A stretch of 35,478 nt of DNA from Daejeonella sp. Lineage in GTDB: Bacteria; Bacteroidota; Bacteroidia; Sphingobacteriales; Sphingobacteriaceae. The notes beneath the pieces were generated by a model. That model did not search any database, was not told the origin of the DNA, and was given only the letters and a program-made list of their open reading frames with translations. The translations under genes were made by a program, and so were the position numbers. The stretch is taken from the NCBI RefSeq assembly GCF_030695525.1, contig NZ_JAUYSS010000041.1:1-35478 (forward strand). The letters are read 5' to 3'. Shown here piece after piece: positions 1 to 6,117 of the stretch; the stretch's first letter is position 1; the number at the start of each line of letters is the position of its first letter.

Positions 1-140
1 CGCTTACTTCAGTGCTTGGGTCACCCCAAACCACCTTGCGACTTGCTAATGCTTCCGGACGTTACTCCAGTGCATAAGGGACTTGCACCCTCTGGGGATT
101 CTTTTCTAAAAGAACTATATTTACCATTCAAGGCACACAC
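1..140 (-). ncRNA. Possible 5' part of a group II intron RNA (partial, runs off the left edge)
   Basis: Read on the minus strand, this stretch has phrases typical of the first domain of bacterial group II introns: GGGTGCAAGTCCC (about 82-94), GTAACGTCCGGAAGCA, AAGTCGCAAGG and a GGGTGACC...GCACTGAAG run near the window edge. A GTGTG, which fits the GUGYG intron start, lies at about 136-140, directly beside the inverted-repeat arm at 142-160. No reverse transcriptase is visible because the element would continue left of the window. The plus-strand reading frame over 16-198 looks like a chance frame. The identification rests on remembered intron phrases, not on a folded structure; an unrelated repeat is possible. 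Confidence 0.33.
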
Positions 141-141
141 A

Positions 142-268
142 GCAGGTTTAAAAAATTGCGGGCGAAGAGCTTTCACTTCCTTCATCACTTTTTATTAAAT
201 TTTATTGCAGGATAACAAAGTTTCTGCATATAAAACCGCAAATTCTCAAACCTGCAAAACGTTAGCTG
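142..268 (+). repeat. attC-like imperfect inverted repeat, copy 0
   Basis: The left arm 142-160 (GCAGGTTT...AATTGCG) pairs with 237-255 (CGCAAATT...AAACCTGC) with few mismatches. The right flank ends in GTTAGCTG (261-268), just before the first cassette gene. The right edge resembles the right edges of the copies at 1162 and 1895 (a cytosine-rich arm, then AAAACGTTAG or AAACCGTTAG). The outer left flank TAACACRGG seen in those copies is missing here, perhaps because another element abuts at position 140. Integron attC sites have this layout of two arms around a variable centre. Confidence 0.45.
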
Positions 269-295
269 ATATGTCACAGACATCGAATTAACCTT

Positions 296-1150
296 ATGCT
301 AGATAGACTAAAAGAGTTTCAAAAATTATTAGTAACAAAAAATGCAGGTCGAAATCTGAAGATTTGGTTGGCACTTACTATTGTAAGTATCCTTGTTTAT
401 TTAATTAAGCCATTATTTGCTCTGAATGAAAATCAAATTCTTTACCTTTTCTCATCTGCATCTCAAGTCATCGCTGCGATATTTGGACTGATAATTACTG
501 GTTATATTTTTCTAAGAAATGAGCTTGACAGAAGGGCTGACAAAGATGAAACACTTGAGGAAGTGGTCTTGCTACTAAAGTCTGAATATTTCGGTTCAAT
601 CATCGGAATAAGCATAACGACATTCGTTTCAATCGCTCTTTGCTTTCTAGTTATTGTTGCTGAAACTACTCAGCTTTCAACGCTTCTTTCTCTTCTGATA
701 AACATCTCTGTTTCAACAATATTGACTACACTAATTATAATCATCTCATTTGTAATTACAATATTAAATCCTAACAGTATTGAAGTAGCAAGCAATAAGC
801 TAAGAGAAAATACAACTCAGGATAAAGAGAATGAGAGTGGAAGTCTTGAAGAGTTCCTCAAAAACTTCAACCAAATTGACTATATACTTGAAAAGTATGG
901 AACAACGCTTTTATATACAGATGTAAATGATTATGAAAGTGCAAGAAGAAAACGAGTTGCAAAGACAAAACTTGTTTACATTTTATATAATGAAGGTAAA
1001 ATTGACAATGATTTGAAAAATAACTTAATAGAGCTAATCTCTCTTCGTAACAGTTTAGTTCACGGTACAGACTTATTTGTTTCGACAAGAGATGTTCTAT
1101 TATCCGAAGAACTATTATCAAGGTTAAAAAACACACTTGGGATAAGATAG
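296..1150 (+). CDS. Membrane protein with C-terminal HEPN-like domain (Rx4H motif)
   Basis: This 284-residue protein has about four hydrophobic helices in its first half (residues about 23-43, 50-73, 97-121 and 127-157), then a cytoplasmic helical region. Near its end is a leucine-rich helix carrying RNSLVHG, in which R251 and H256 form the Rx4H signature of HEPN domains. HEPN proteins are often metal-independent RNases in toxin-antitoxin and abortive-infection systems, so a membrane-anchored RNase or RNA-binding sensor is plausible but inferred. No antitoxin-like partner follows directly. The gene lies between two attC-like repeats and has its own start just after the first, as expected for a single-gene cassette. 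I do not recognise a named family, and the HEPN call rests on the motif alone. Confidence 0.6.
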   Translation: MLDRLKEFQKLLVTKNAGRNLKIWLALTIVSILVYLIKPLFALNENQILYLFSSASQVIAAIFGLIITGYIFLRNELDRRADKDETLEEVVLLLKSEYFGSIIGISITTFVSIALCFLVIVAETTQLSTLLSLLINISVSTILTTLIIIISFVITILNPNSIEVASNKLRENTTQDKENESGSLEEFLKNFNQIDYILEKYGTTLLYTDVNDYESARRKRVAKTKLVYILYNEGKIDNDLKNNLIELISLRNSLVHGTDLFVSTRDVLLSEELLSRLKNTLGIR

Positions 1151-1161
1151 ACAACACAACA

Positions 1162-1291
1162 GCTAACACGGGTTTTGCCTCAGGCGGGGTGAAGTGCAAA
1201 CCTTTAACTTAGTACATCTAATAAACATTAGTATTATATTAAAATTTTGTGCTCCGAAACCCGCCCGAACGCAAAGCCCGAAACCGTTAGT
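1162..1291 (+). repeat. attC-like imperfect inverted repeat, copy 1
   Basis: The left arm CTAACACGGGTTTTGCC...AGGCGGGG (from 1163) faces a right arm CCCGCCC..AACGCAAAGCCCG..CCGTTAG ending at 1290. The arms pair imperfectly around an AT-rich centre of about 70 bases. The left edge (TAACACGGGTTTTGC) and right edge (AACGCAAA...ACCGTTAGTGGCAAG) closely match those of the copy at 1895-2027. The repeat fills the gap between two genes of unrelated content on the same strand. Confidence 0.6.
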
Positions 1292-1302
1292 GGCAAGTTA
1301 TT

Positions 1303-1902
1303 ATGACAAGACTATATAGACCAATAATCATTGCAGTTATAGCGACAATAATCGTTGTATGTGGACACCTATTAAATTATTCGTGCGGACTTAAACCTAT
1401 AATTCTGAATATTATTCAAGGTGCGTATGCCTCGACATTGGTGGTGCTAATATTTGAGTTTATCCAGGAATACAGACTTTTCAAGCGATTAAATCTTTTG
1501 ACTGGAGACTGGGAAGAATTTGGCATCCAAGACAGGTTCTCAGATGGGCCGATAGCTAACGGCAAAATAATTTATAATGGTGGTAATTCATTGACTATTG
1601 AGCTGGCACATGACAATCGAAAATGGACTGGCGAAATCATAGTTAACAAGGACTATCCTCATTCTGGGACAATTTCTTGGGCATACGTTCCAGACTCAGG
1701 ACAAGATCATGAATTTGGCTTAAAAGAAATAATTATTCCCACTGAACGAAACAAAACGGACGGCAAATATCTTTTCCTCTATATTCTTCCAGTAAATCAT
1801 TCCATGAATTTAATGGGTGAACTTAGAGAGGACAAGAAGATTGTTTTAAGCAGTTCGGATTATGGAAAAGTTGTGTGGCGGAAGGAAAAAACCAGCCATT
1901 AA
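1303..1902 (+). CDS. 2TM plus beta-rich protein, Cap15/S-2TMbeta effector-like
   Basis: This 199-residue protein has two membrane helices at the N terminus (about 7-27 and 33-54), a short basic linker and then a soluble domain of about 130 residues. That domain opens with LTGDWEEF and alternates short beta strands (GKIIYNG, SLTIELAH, WTGEIIV, GTISWAYV, YLFLYIL, KIVLSSS, GKVVW). Two helices plus a small beta barrel is the architecture of Cap15, a CBASS effector that binds a cyclic nucleotide and damages the inner membrane. No CD-NTase gene is visible, so this may be an orphan effector, a related sensor, or an unrelated lipocalin-like protein. Its stop codon forms the first bases of the next attC-like repeat, as is common in integron cassettes. 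Architecture is seen; function is inferred. Confidence 0.45.
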   Translation: MTRLYRPIIIAVIATIIVVCGHLLNYSCGLKPIILNIIQGAYASTLVVLIFEFIQEYRLFKRLNLLTGDWEEFGIQDRFSDGPIANGKIIYNGGNSLTIELAHDNRKWTGEIIVNKDYPHSGTISWAYVPDSGQDHEFGLKEIIIPTERNKTDGKYLFLYILPVNHSMNLMGELREDKKIVLSSSDYGKVVWRKEKTSH

Positions 1903-2027
1903 CACAGGTTTTGCGTTAGTGGGCTGCAATGCAAATAGTAACATTTACGAATTAATAAACTTTGGTGATGGCGAACAGTTTTCGATTTCAACAGCCCCCC
2001 AACGCAAACTCCTAAACCGGTAATGGC
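1895..2027 (+). repeat. attC-like imperfect inverted repeat, copy 2
   Basis: The left arm GCCATTAACACAGG..TTTTGCGTT (1895-1916) and GGGCTG (1921-1926) pair with the right arm CAGCCC (1992-1997), AACGCAAA (2001-2008) and CCGGTAATGGC (2017-2027). The inner part agrees at about 15 of 17 positions. The unpaired centre is AT-rich and about 65 bases long. The edges match copy 1: TAACACRGGTTTTGC on the left, and AACGCAAA followed by ACCG and a short tail ending TGGCAAG on the right. Confidence 0.6.
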
Positions 2028-2079
2028 AAGAAGTGGCGTTAAAAACAATAACCCTCCAGAAGGACGTAAAACGATTAGA

Positions 2080-2250
2080 ATGAAAAAATATCTTAGCATT
2101 ATTTTGATTGCGTTTTTGACAATCAGTCTTACTAGTTGTGCAACATATGCAACCATGAGTACAAATACATGGTTAGAATATGAATTACCGCCTTCTAGGA
2201 TAGTCAAAAGTGGAGAAATTTTTTTTGAAGGAAAGCTATGTGATCTATGA
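2080..2250 (+). CDS. Small lipoprotein, possibly the 5' half of a split gene
   Basis: The ATG at 2080 begins MKKYLSIILIAFLTISLTSC, a clear type II signal peptide with a lipobox cysteine at residue 20. An upstream ATG at 2023 lies within the attC-like repeat and is unlikely. The mature part is only about 36 residues and stops at 2248-2250. A second reading frame begins at 2247 with an ATGA overlap. A run of eight T (2219-2226) precedes the stop, so the two frames may be halves of one lipoprotein broken by frameshifts. A single indel does not restore one frame, because a TGA at 2241 blocks the downstream frame. No function is recognised. It is the first gene after the third attC-like repeat. 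Confidence 0.5.
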   Translation: MKKYLSIILIAFLTISLTSCATYATMSTNTWLEYELPPSRIVKSGEIFFEGKLCDL

Positions 2251-2477
2251 TTTCTGTATTTGCTGATGAAAAAATTGATGCTGATGCAAGATATTATCAT
2301 GTTATTTTGTGGCAAGATTTTGGTTGGAAATTACAAGACAATAAAACATGGACTTCTCCACAAGGTGCTCGTGAAAGAAAACTTGGTCATATCTACATTA
2401 ACCCTAGTCGACAGGTAGCAGTTTATTATTATCCAGATAGAGAATATTCTGTTTTTAAAGCAACTATCATGAAATAG
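2247..2477 (+). CDS. Hypothetical protein overlapping the lipoprotein gene, probably its displaced C-terminal part
   Basis: This 76-residue frame overlaps the preceding stop by four bases (ATGA). Its sequence is rich in aromatic residues (YYHVILWQDFGWKL, HIYINPSRQVAVYYY) and has the alternating pattern of a small beta domain, so it looks like genuine protein. It has no signal peptide. It is either translationally coupled to the lipoprotein or the displaced C-terminal part of the same gene after mutation. I do not recognise a family. Confidence 0.4.
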   Translation: MISVFADEKIDADARYYHVILWQDFGWKLQDNKTWTSPQGARERKLGHIYINPSRQVAVYYYPDREYSVFKATIMK

Positions 2478-2493
2478 GTAATTTTTAAAATGT

Positions 2494-3369
2494 ATGCATT
2501 TTGCTTTAATAAATAATAATCGAACAGAGGCCCAACCACTACTTAAAGGATTGTGTACTTGTTGTTCGAAGCCCGTTATTGCCAAATGTGGCACACGAAA
2601 AATTTGGCATTGGGCACATAAAAGCAAAACAGCTTGTGATAATTGGTGGGAACCGGAAACAGAATGGCACCGAACTTGGAAAAACAATTACCCAGCCGAT
2701 TGGCATGAAATATCCTTACTTGATGAAAGAACGGGCAAAAAACATGTTGCTGATATTCGTACAGTTCATGGTCTCGTTATAGAGTTTCAACATTCGCATA
2801 TTGACCTTCAAGAACGAACCTCACGAGAACAGTTTTATAAAAAAATGGTTTGGATGGTAAACGGCACACGCCTAAAAAGAGATTATCCTCGTTTTCTTAA
2901 AGGCAAAAAAAACTGTTTTGAAAATCCAATTTTTTACAATACAGAAAATCCAAAAATATTTAGAGTTGACCTTATAGATTGGTGTTTCCCGTCTGCTTGG
3001 CTTGAAAGTTCTGTACCTGTTATCTTTGATTTTCGAGGAGACGGTTCAAAGGACGATTCCGAAGGCATGCGAAATACTCTTTACTGTTTATTCCCGCAAG
3101 TTGGAAGATATGCGAGAGTTGCGGAGATTTCACGCAAAGCTTTCATAAATGCAACCACAAATGGAGAATGGACTTTCAGAGTTCAAGAATTTATAAATGA
3201 CTTTAGAAAAGAAGACGAAATAGAACAAAATATACAACAACAAACAATTTCTTGCACATCAAATAAAGTAATATATACATGGAGAGGAATTCCACTCTTT
3301 GGTGGCTACAAAGAATACCGAAAACGCCTTTCAGCATCGTACAAATCTATTCGTAAAGGTAAACGATAA
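2494..3369 (+). CDS. CoiA-like competence/nuclease family protein
   Basis: This 291-residue protein begins with a small zinc-finger-like region (C21 and C24, then a KCG...WHWAH stretch at residues 32-42). A PD-(D/E)xK-type nuclease core follows: EWHRTWK (57-63), VADIRT with D87, and VIEFQHSHI with E97 and Q99. This order matches the CoiA family, needed for natural transformation in Gram-positives but widespread in Bacteroidota accessory regions, where its role is unclear. The C-terminal 150 residues are less conserved. The stop codon reads into TAACAC, the same six bases that open the other attC-like repeats, so this gene may be another cassette, though I could not find a convincing right arm. 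DNA processing is inferred from the family. Confidence 0.75.
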   Translation: MHFALINNNRTEAQPLLKGLCTCCSKPVIAKCGTRKIWHWAHKSKTACDNWWEPETEWHRTWKNNYPADWHEISLLDERTGKKHVADIRTVHGLVIEFQHSHIDLQERTSREQFYKKMVWMVNGTRLKRDYPRFLKGKKNCFENPIFYNTENPKIFRVDLIDWCFPSAWLESSVPVIFDFRGDGSKDDSEGMRNTLYCLFPQVGRYARVAEISRKAFINATTNGEWTFRVQEFINDFRKEDEIEQNIQQQTISCTSNKVIYTWRGIPLFGGYKEYRKRLSASYKSIRKGKR

Positions 3370-3605
3370 CACATTGTTATACAAAGTTGAAATGATACTC
3401 AAAAATTTACCATATTAAAAAAAATGCCCGGCATTACTATTGTATATGCAATAGGTGGTCCGTCAAACTGTCTAAAAGCCCTTTCGGATTTAATCACTTA
3501 TTTTAAATTCATCTGATCCAGATCGACTGTAGACAAAACCAAATAAGGGGTTATATACACACATATTTCATATTTTGTTACGATGCTTATCAATCTAAAT
3601 AGTGT

Positions 3606-3658
3606 GGGAGATTTTTCACACAGTATATAATAAGTGCAGTTTTAGTCAGAAATCTCCC
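3606..3658. repeat. Hairpin repeat, copy 1
   Basis: GGGAGATTT (3606-3614) pairs perfectly with AAATCTCCC (3650-3658) around a 35-base AT-rich loop containing CACACAGTATATAA. The stem and part of the loop recur about 210 bases downstream, so the two are copies of one element rather than chance palindromes. Confidence 0.6.
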
Positions 3659-3817
3659 TCCCAAAATCAGGATTTTAATAACACCAAAAGAATCAGATTT
3701 TTAGTAATATTGAGTTATGACCATTCAATCATACCTCGACACTTTAAATCTTCGTTATAAAACCGGTATAAGCAGGGAACACTTGTAATCTAAACATCTA
3801 TAATAAGCCTATTGTGA

Positions 3818-3903
3818 AGGAGATTTTCTTACACCATATATAAATTATACATTTAATAGAAAATCTCCTAACTTACTCTTAACATGTTTTGCAGGGTTAG
3901 GAG
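3818..3903 (+). promoter_or_regulatory. Hairpin repeat copy 2 with a competing stem, attenuator-like leader
   Basis: AGGAGATTTTC (3818-3828) pairs perfectly with GAAAATCTCCT (3859-3869). The 3' arm extends into CTCCTAAC (3865-3872), which can pair instead with GTTAGGAG (3896-3903). The two stems share bases and cannot form together. The structure ends 25 bases before the ATG at 3929. The loop contains ACACCATATATAA, like copy 1. Mutually exclusive stems before a gene are typical of attenuators, but no ligand or leader peptide is recognised. Confidence 0.4.
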
Positions 3904-3928
3904 TCTGATATAAATTGATGTAGCAACT

Positions 3929-5038
3929 ATGAGTGATTTAAAAGATTTAATTGAGGAACGGTTGTGGAATTTTATAAAGCGAAATTATAATTCAGAAAAC
4001 TATACAAACGCAGTACTAGACTCAATTCAATTTGTTGGGGACGTTATTCGAGAAAAATCTGGATTAGATGGTGACGGAAATACTTTAGTCGGTGCAGCTT
4101 TTGGCGGAGAAAATCCCAGGATAAAACTAAATAAACTCAAAACTGAAACGGAAAAGAATATTCAAAAAGGTATAGAAAGCATACTGCGAGGAATATATTC
4201 TGCATATCGTAATCCCAGGTCCCATTCTAAAACGGATGATTCTGAAAGGGATGCCTTTGAAATCATCATATTCTTGAACCATTTATTGAAAGTAATAGAT
4301 AAATCAACTGGACGCTTCACAGTTGATCTTTTTCTCAAACGAGTTTTTGACGAGGACTTCGTTCAGAGCAAAAAGTACTCCGACCTGCTCATAAAAGATG
4401 TACCCTCTAATAAGTACTTTGAAATAACAGTTGAGATTTTCAGAGCAAAGGAATCTGGAAAAATTCATAATCTGAAATTTATTTGGGAAGGTTTGATGGA
4501 AAAGTTATCTGAGAACGATAAAAAAGAAATCACAAGCCTTGCTTCAGAAGAGTTACGATTTACAGATTCACTAAGTAAAGTTGTAAGATGCATTGCTCTT
4601 TTTAAAGATACCTGGGAAGAGTTAGACGAGGACGCCAGACTTCGATCCGAAAACAAATTAATTAAGTGCATAGGTAGGGGTGAGAAAAGCGTTACTGGCA
4701 ATCTTAATCAAGATGCTGTTTACGCCACGTGGCTTCCGCAGATCTTAAAGAAATCCTTATTAAAATCAGAAATCGCAGACGCTATATACGATGCTATTGA
4801 ATCGAAAGATTTAGACAAGCAAAGACTTGTTTTAGATACTTTTGGACATTATTTTGATGAGTTAGAACCTTTAGCATTCTTGGAGTCATTTGATCATTTA
4901 TTTGAAGTTGAGCTAAAAAATGGCAATGGAGTGATATACGATTTCATAACCAGACGAGGCTCGAAGGAACGAAAGATAAAGTTCAAAGAACTTATGGACA
5001 GTTTTGTAGATCCATCAGAGGATAATTTACCATTTTAA
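3929..5038 (+). CDS. TIGR02391-type (Hypoth_ymh) HEPN-fold protein
   Basis: This 369-residue soluble protein has an N-terminal region of about 115 residues resembling the TIGR02391/Hypoth_ymh family: helices, a LVGAAFGG segment (53-60), then a helix with AYRNPRSHS in which R94 and H99 make an Rx4H HEPN motif. Members of this family are common on plasmids and defence islands and are thought to be RNA-cleaving or RNA-binding. Residues 120-369 are mostly helical with no motif I recognise and may be a sensor or regulatory part. The gene stands alone on its strand, after two repeated hairpins and before a RadC gene. It is the second HEPN-type protein in the island. Nuclease activity is inferred. 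Confidence 0.6.
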   Translation: MSDLKDLIEERLWNFIKRNYNSENYTNAVLDSIQFVGDVIREKSGLDGDGNTLVGAAFGGENPRIKLNKLKTETEKNIQKGIESILRGIYSAYRNPRSHSKTDDSERDAFEIIIFLNHLLKVIDKSTGRFTVDLFLKRVFDEDFVQSKKYSDLLIKDVPSNKYFEITVEIFRAKESGKIHNLKFIWEGLMEKLSENDKKEITSLASEELRFTDSLSKVVRCIALFKDTWEELDEDARLRSENKLIKCIGRGEKSVTGNLNQDAVYATWLPQILKKSLLKSEIADAIYDAIESKDLDKQRLVLDTFGHYFDELEPLAFLESFDHLFEVELKNGNGVIYDFITRRGSKERKIKFKELMDSFVDPSEDNLPF

Positions 5039-5308
5039 ACTATCAAAACAGCTTTCACTTAAACTAATCTTCTCCAGCATCGTCACAATCACTACCTGCC
5101 ATTGAAAACATAATGTAGCATATTTTACGAAGCCAAGACTTCAACTATTTTATTATTAATAATCTCCACAAATTTATCTTTCAATCTCCACACATTCAAT
5201 GAGCTTGGCATAAACCCACAATTCCGCGCACAAGTCCATTTATTCCACTCCTCCTTTATTTAGTGGAGATAGAAAGCATGACTGAGTTCCATAATTAATT
5301 CAAATATT
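5039..5308. other. Intergenic stretch with a possible minus-strand gene remnant
   Basis: No complete gene is seen. On the minus strand a frame is open from about 5259 to a stop at 5125-5127 and encodes about 44 residues, including EEWNKWTCARNCGFMPSSL, with protein-like composition but no ATG at its head. It may be the tail of a decayed gene. A small stem (CCACTCCTCC...TAGTGG, about 5245-5266) lies at its upstream edge, 40 bases before the radC start. Confidence 0.25.
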
Positions 5309-5767
5309 ATGGAAACTAAACAAAATTTAAAAGTAGCTGAAGTACAAGTAAGCTACAAAACAATGGTTAAAGCGAGTGATCGACCTAAAATCAGCTCTTC
5401 TATTGAAACATTCCAGGTACTGCAGAGTAATTGGAACTTTGAGATAATCGAGTTCATAGAAGAGTTTAAAATCATTCTCTTGAATCGGGCACATCGGGTG
5501 TTAGGGATTGTACCTATCTCTGTTGGTGGTACATCAGGGACGATAGCAGATCCAAAGGTGATATTCGTTTCAGCACTCAAATGCAATGCAGCATCAGTGA
5601 TTTTAGTCCATAATCATCCCAGTGGCAACCTCAATCCTAGCCAGGCAGATATAGAGCTTACAAAGAAATTGAAAGCAGCAGGACAATTCCTCGACCTTCC
5701 AATACTTGATCATATAATCCTGACAAGAGATGCCTATTTTAGTTTTGCAGATGAAGGGTTGATGTGA
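5309..5767 (+). CDS. RadC-like JAB/MPN domain protein (short form)
   Basis: This 152-residue protein consists mainly of a JAB/MPN metalloprotease-fold domain. The zinc-binding signature HNHPSGNLNPSQAD gives H101, H103, S105 and D114, and an upstream acidic pair, EE (51-52), fits the remaining catalytic position. It lacks the helix-hairpin-helix N terminus of full-length RadC, as do the short RadC proteins of Bacteroidota plasmids and integrated elements. The name 'DNA repair protein' is historical and the substrate is unknown. Its presence is a marker of mobile or anti-restriction regions, which fits the island. Neighbours are the HEPN gene upstream and tRNA-like repeats downstream, with no obvious operon. 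Confidence 0.85.
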   Translation: METKQNLKVAEVQVSYKTMVKASDRPKISSSIETFQVLQSNWNFEIIEFIEEFKIILLNRAHRVLGIVPISVGGTSGTIADPKVIFVSALKCNAASVILVHNHPSGNLNPSQADIELTKKLKAAGQFLDLPILDHIILTRDAYFSFADEGLM

Positions 5768-5846
5768 CTATTGAATCAATCTAAATGCGTCAACTTCTAC
5801 AATTAAAAATATTTATAAACCTGCACAAAAGGCTTAAATAGACAAT

Positions 5847-5934
5847 GCGGAGGTAGCTCAGATGTTTATGAGCAGATTCATAACCCTGAGGTCAGCTCCC
5901 GACAAGTATCGGGATCGATCCTGCTCCCCGCTAC
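5847..5934 (+). pseudogene. Degenerate tRNA-Met(CAT)-like sequence with a palindrome in the T arm
   Basis: GCGGAGGTAGCTCAG starts like a tRNA acceptor and D arm, and GCTC/GAGC closes the D stem. TTCATAACC...GAGGTC follows like a Met anticodon arm and variable region. The tail GATCGATCC...CCCCGCTAC resembles a T arm and 3' acceptor strand. The anticodon stem is badly mispaired, the acceptor has mismatches, and a TCCCGACAAGTATCGGGA palindrome sits where the 5' T stem should be. It is therefore not a working tRNA. It resembles a decayed tRNA or att-type remnant. Confidence 0.5.
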
Positions 5935-5963
5935 ATAAAAAGCTACCGAAAGGTGGCTTTTTA
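5935..5963 (+). terminator. Hairpin terminator after the tRNA-like sequence
   Basis: AGCTACC-GAAA-GGTGGCT (5941-5958, one mismatch) is followed by a T run. It directly follows the tRNA-like element and is repeated in form after the second copy at 6033. Confidence 0.6.
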
Positions 5964-5978
5964 TATGGATTGAATTTT

Positions 5979-6033
5979 ATAACCCTGAGGTTGGCTCCCG
6001 ATTGCTATTGGGACCGATCCTGCTCCCCGCTAC
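5979..6033 (+). repeat. Second copy of the tRNA-like 3' half
   Basis: These 55 bases align without gaps to 5880-5934, with most positions identical. They share ATAACCCTGAGGT, GGCTCCCGA, CGATCCTGC and CCCCGCTAC at the same spacing. The central palindrome arms vary (GATTGC..TTGGGAC). The 5' half of a tRNA is absent. A terminator follows, as after copy 1. Tandem 3' tRNA ends are what repeated integration at a tRNA would leave behind. Confidence 0.55.
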
Positions 6034-6040
6034 TTAGAAA

Positions 6041-6066
6041 GGCCACCTTTCGGTGGCTTTTTTTAT
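6041..6066 (+). terminator. Strong hairpin terminator
   Basis: GGCCACC-TTTC-GGTGGC forms a perfect 6-bp GC-rich stem followed by seven T. It would stop plus-strand transcription before the convergent phosphatase gene. Confidence 0.7.
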
Positions 6067-6117
6067 TTAACGGCACCGACTGAAGCTCTCGCCAGCAAGA
6101 ATACTCCTTCGTTCACA

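Larger units (their letters stand above)
3370..3928. other. Gene-free region with two related hairpins
   Basis: This stretch of 559 AT-rich bases has no credible reading frame. It starts with TAACAC at the CoiA-like stop. It contains two related hairpins (3606-3658 and 3818-3869, listed separately) and a third, competing stem to 3903 just upstream of the HEPN gene at 3929. A small AAAATC/GATTTT stem follows the first hairpin. Confidence 0.5.

Noticed and set aside
16..198. 60-codon frame at the left edge
   Set aside because: It lies opposite the intron-like sequence and inside an inverted repeat, and no start signal or domain is visible.
5847..5934. A functional tRNA-Met gene
   Set aside because: The anticodon stem does not pair, the acceptor has mismatches and a palindrome replaces the 5' T stem.
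5862..6083. 73-codon frame over the tRNA-like repeats
   Set aside because: It translates two repeat copies (note the repeated ITLR..APD and DRSCSPL) and spans two terminators, so it is a product of the repeats.
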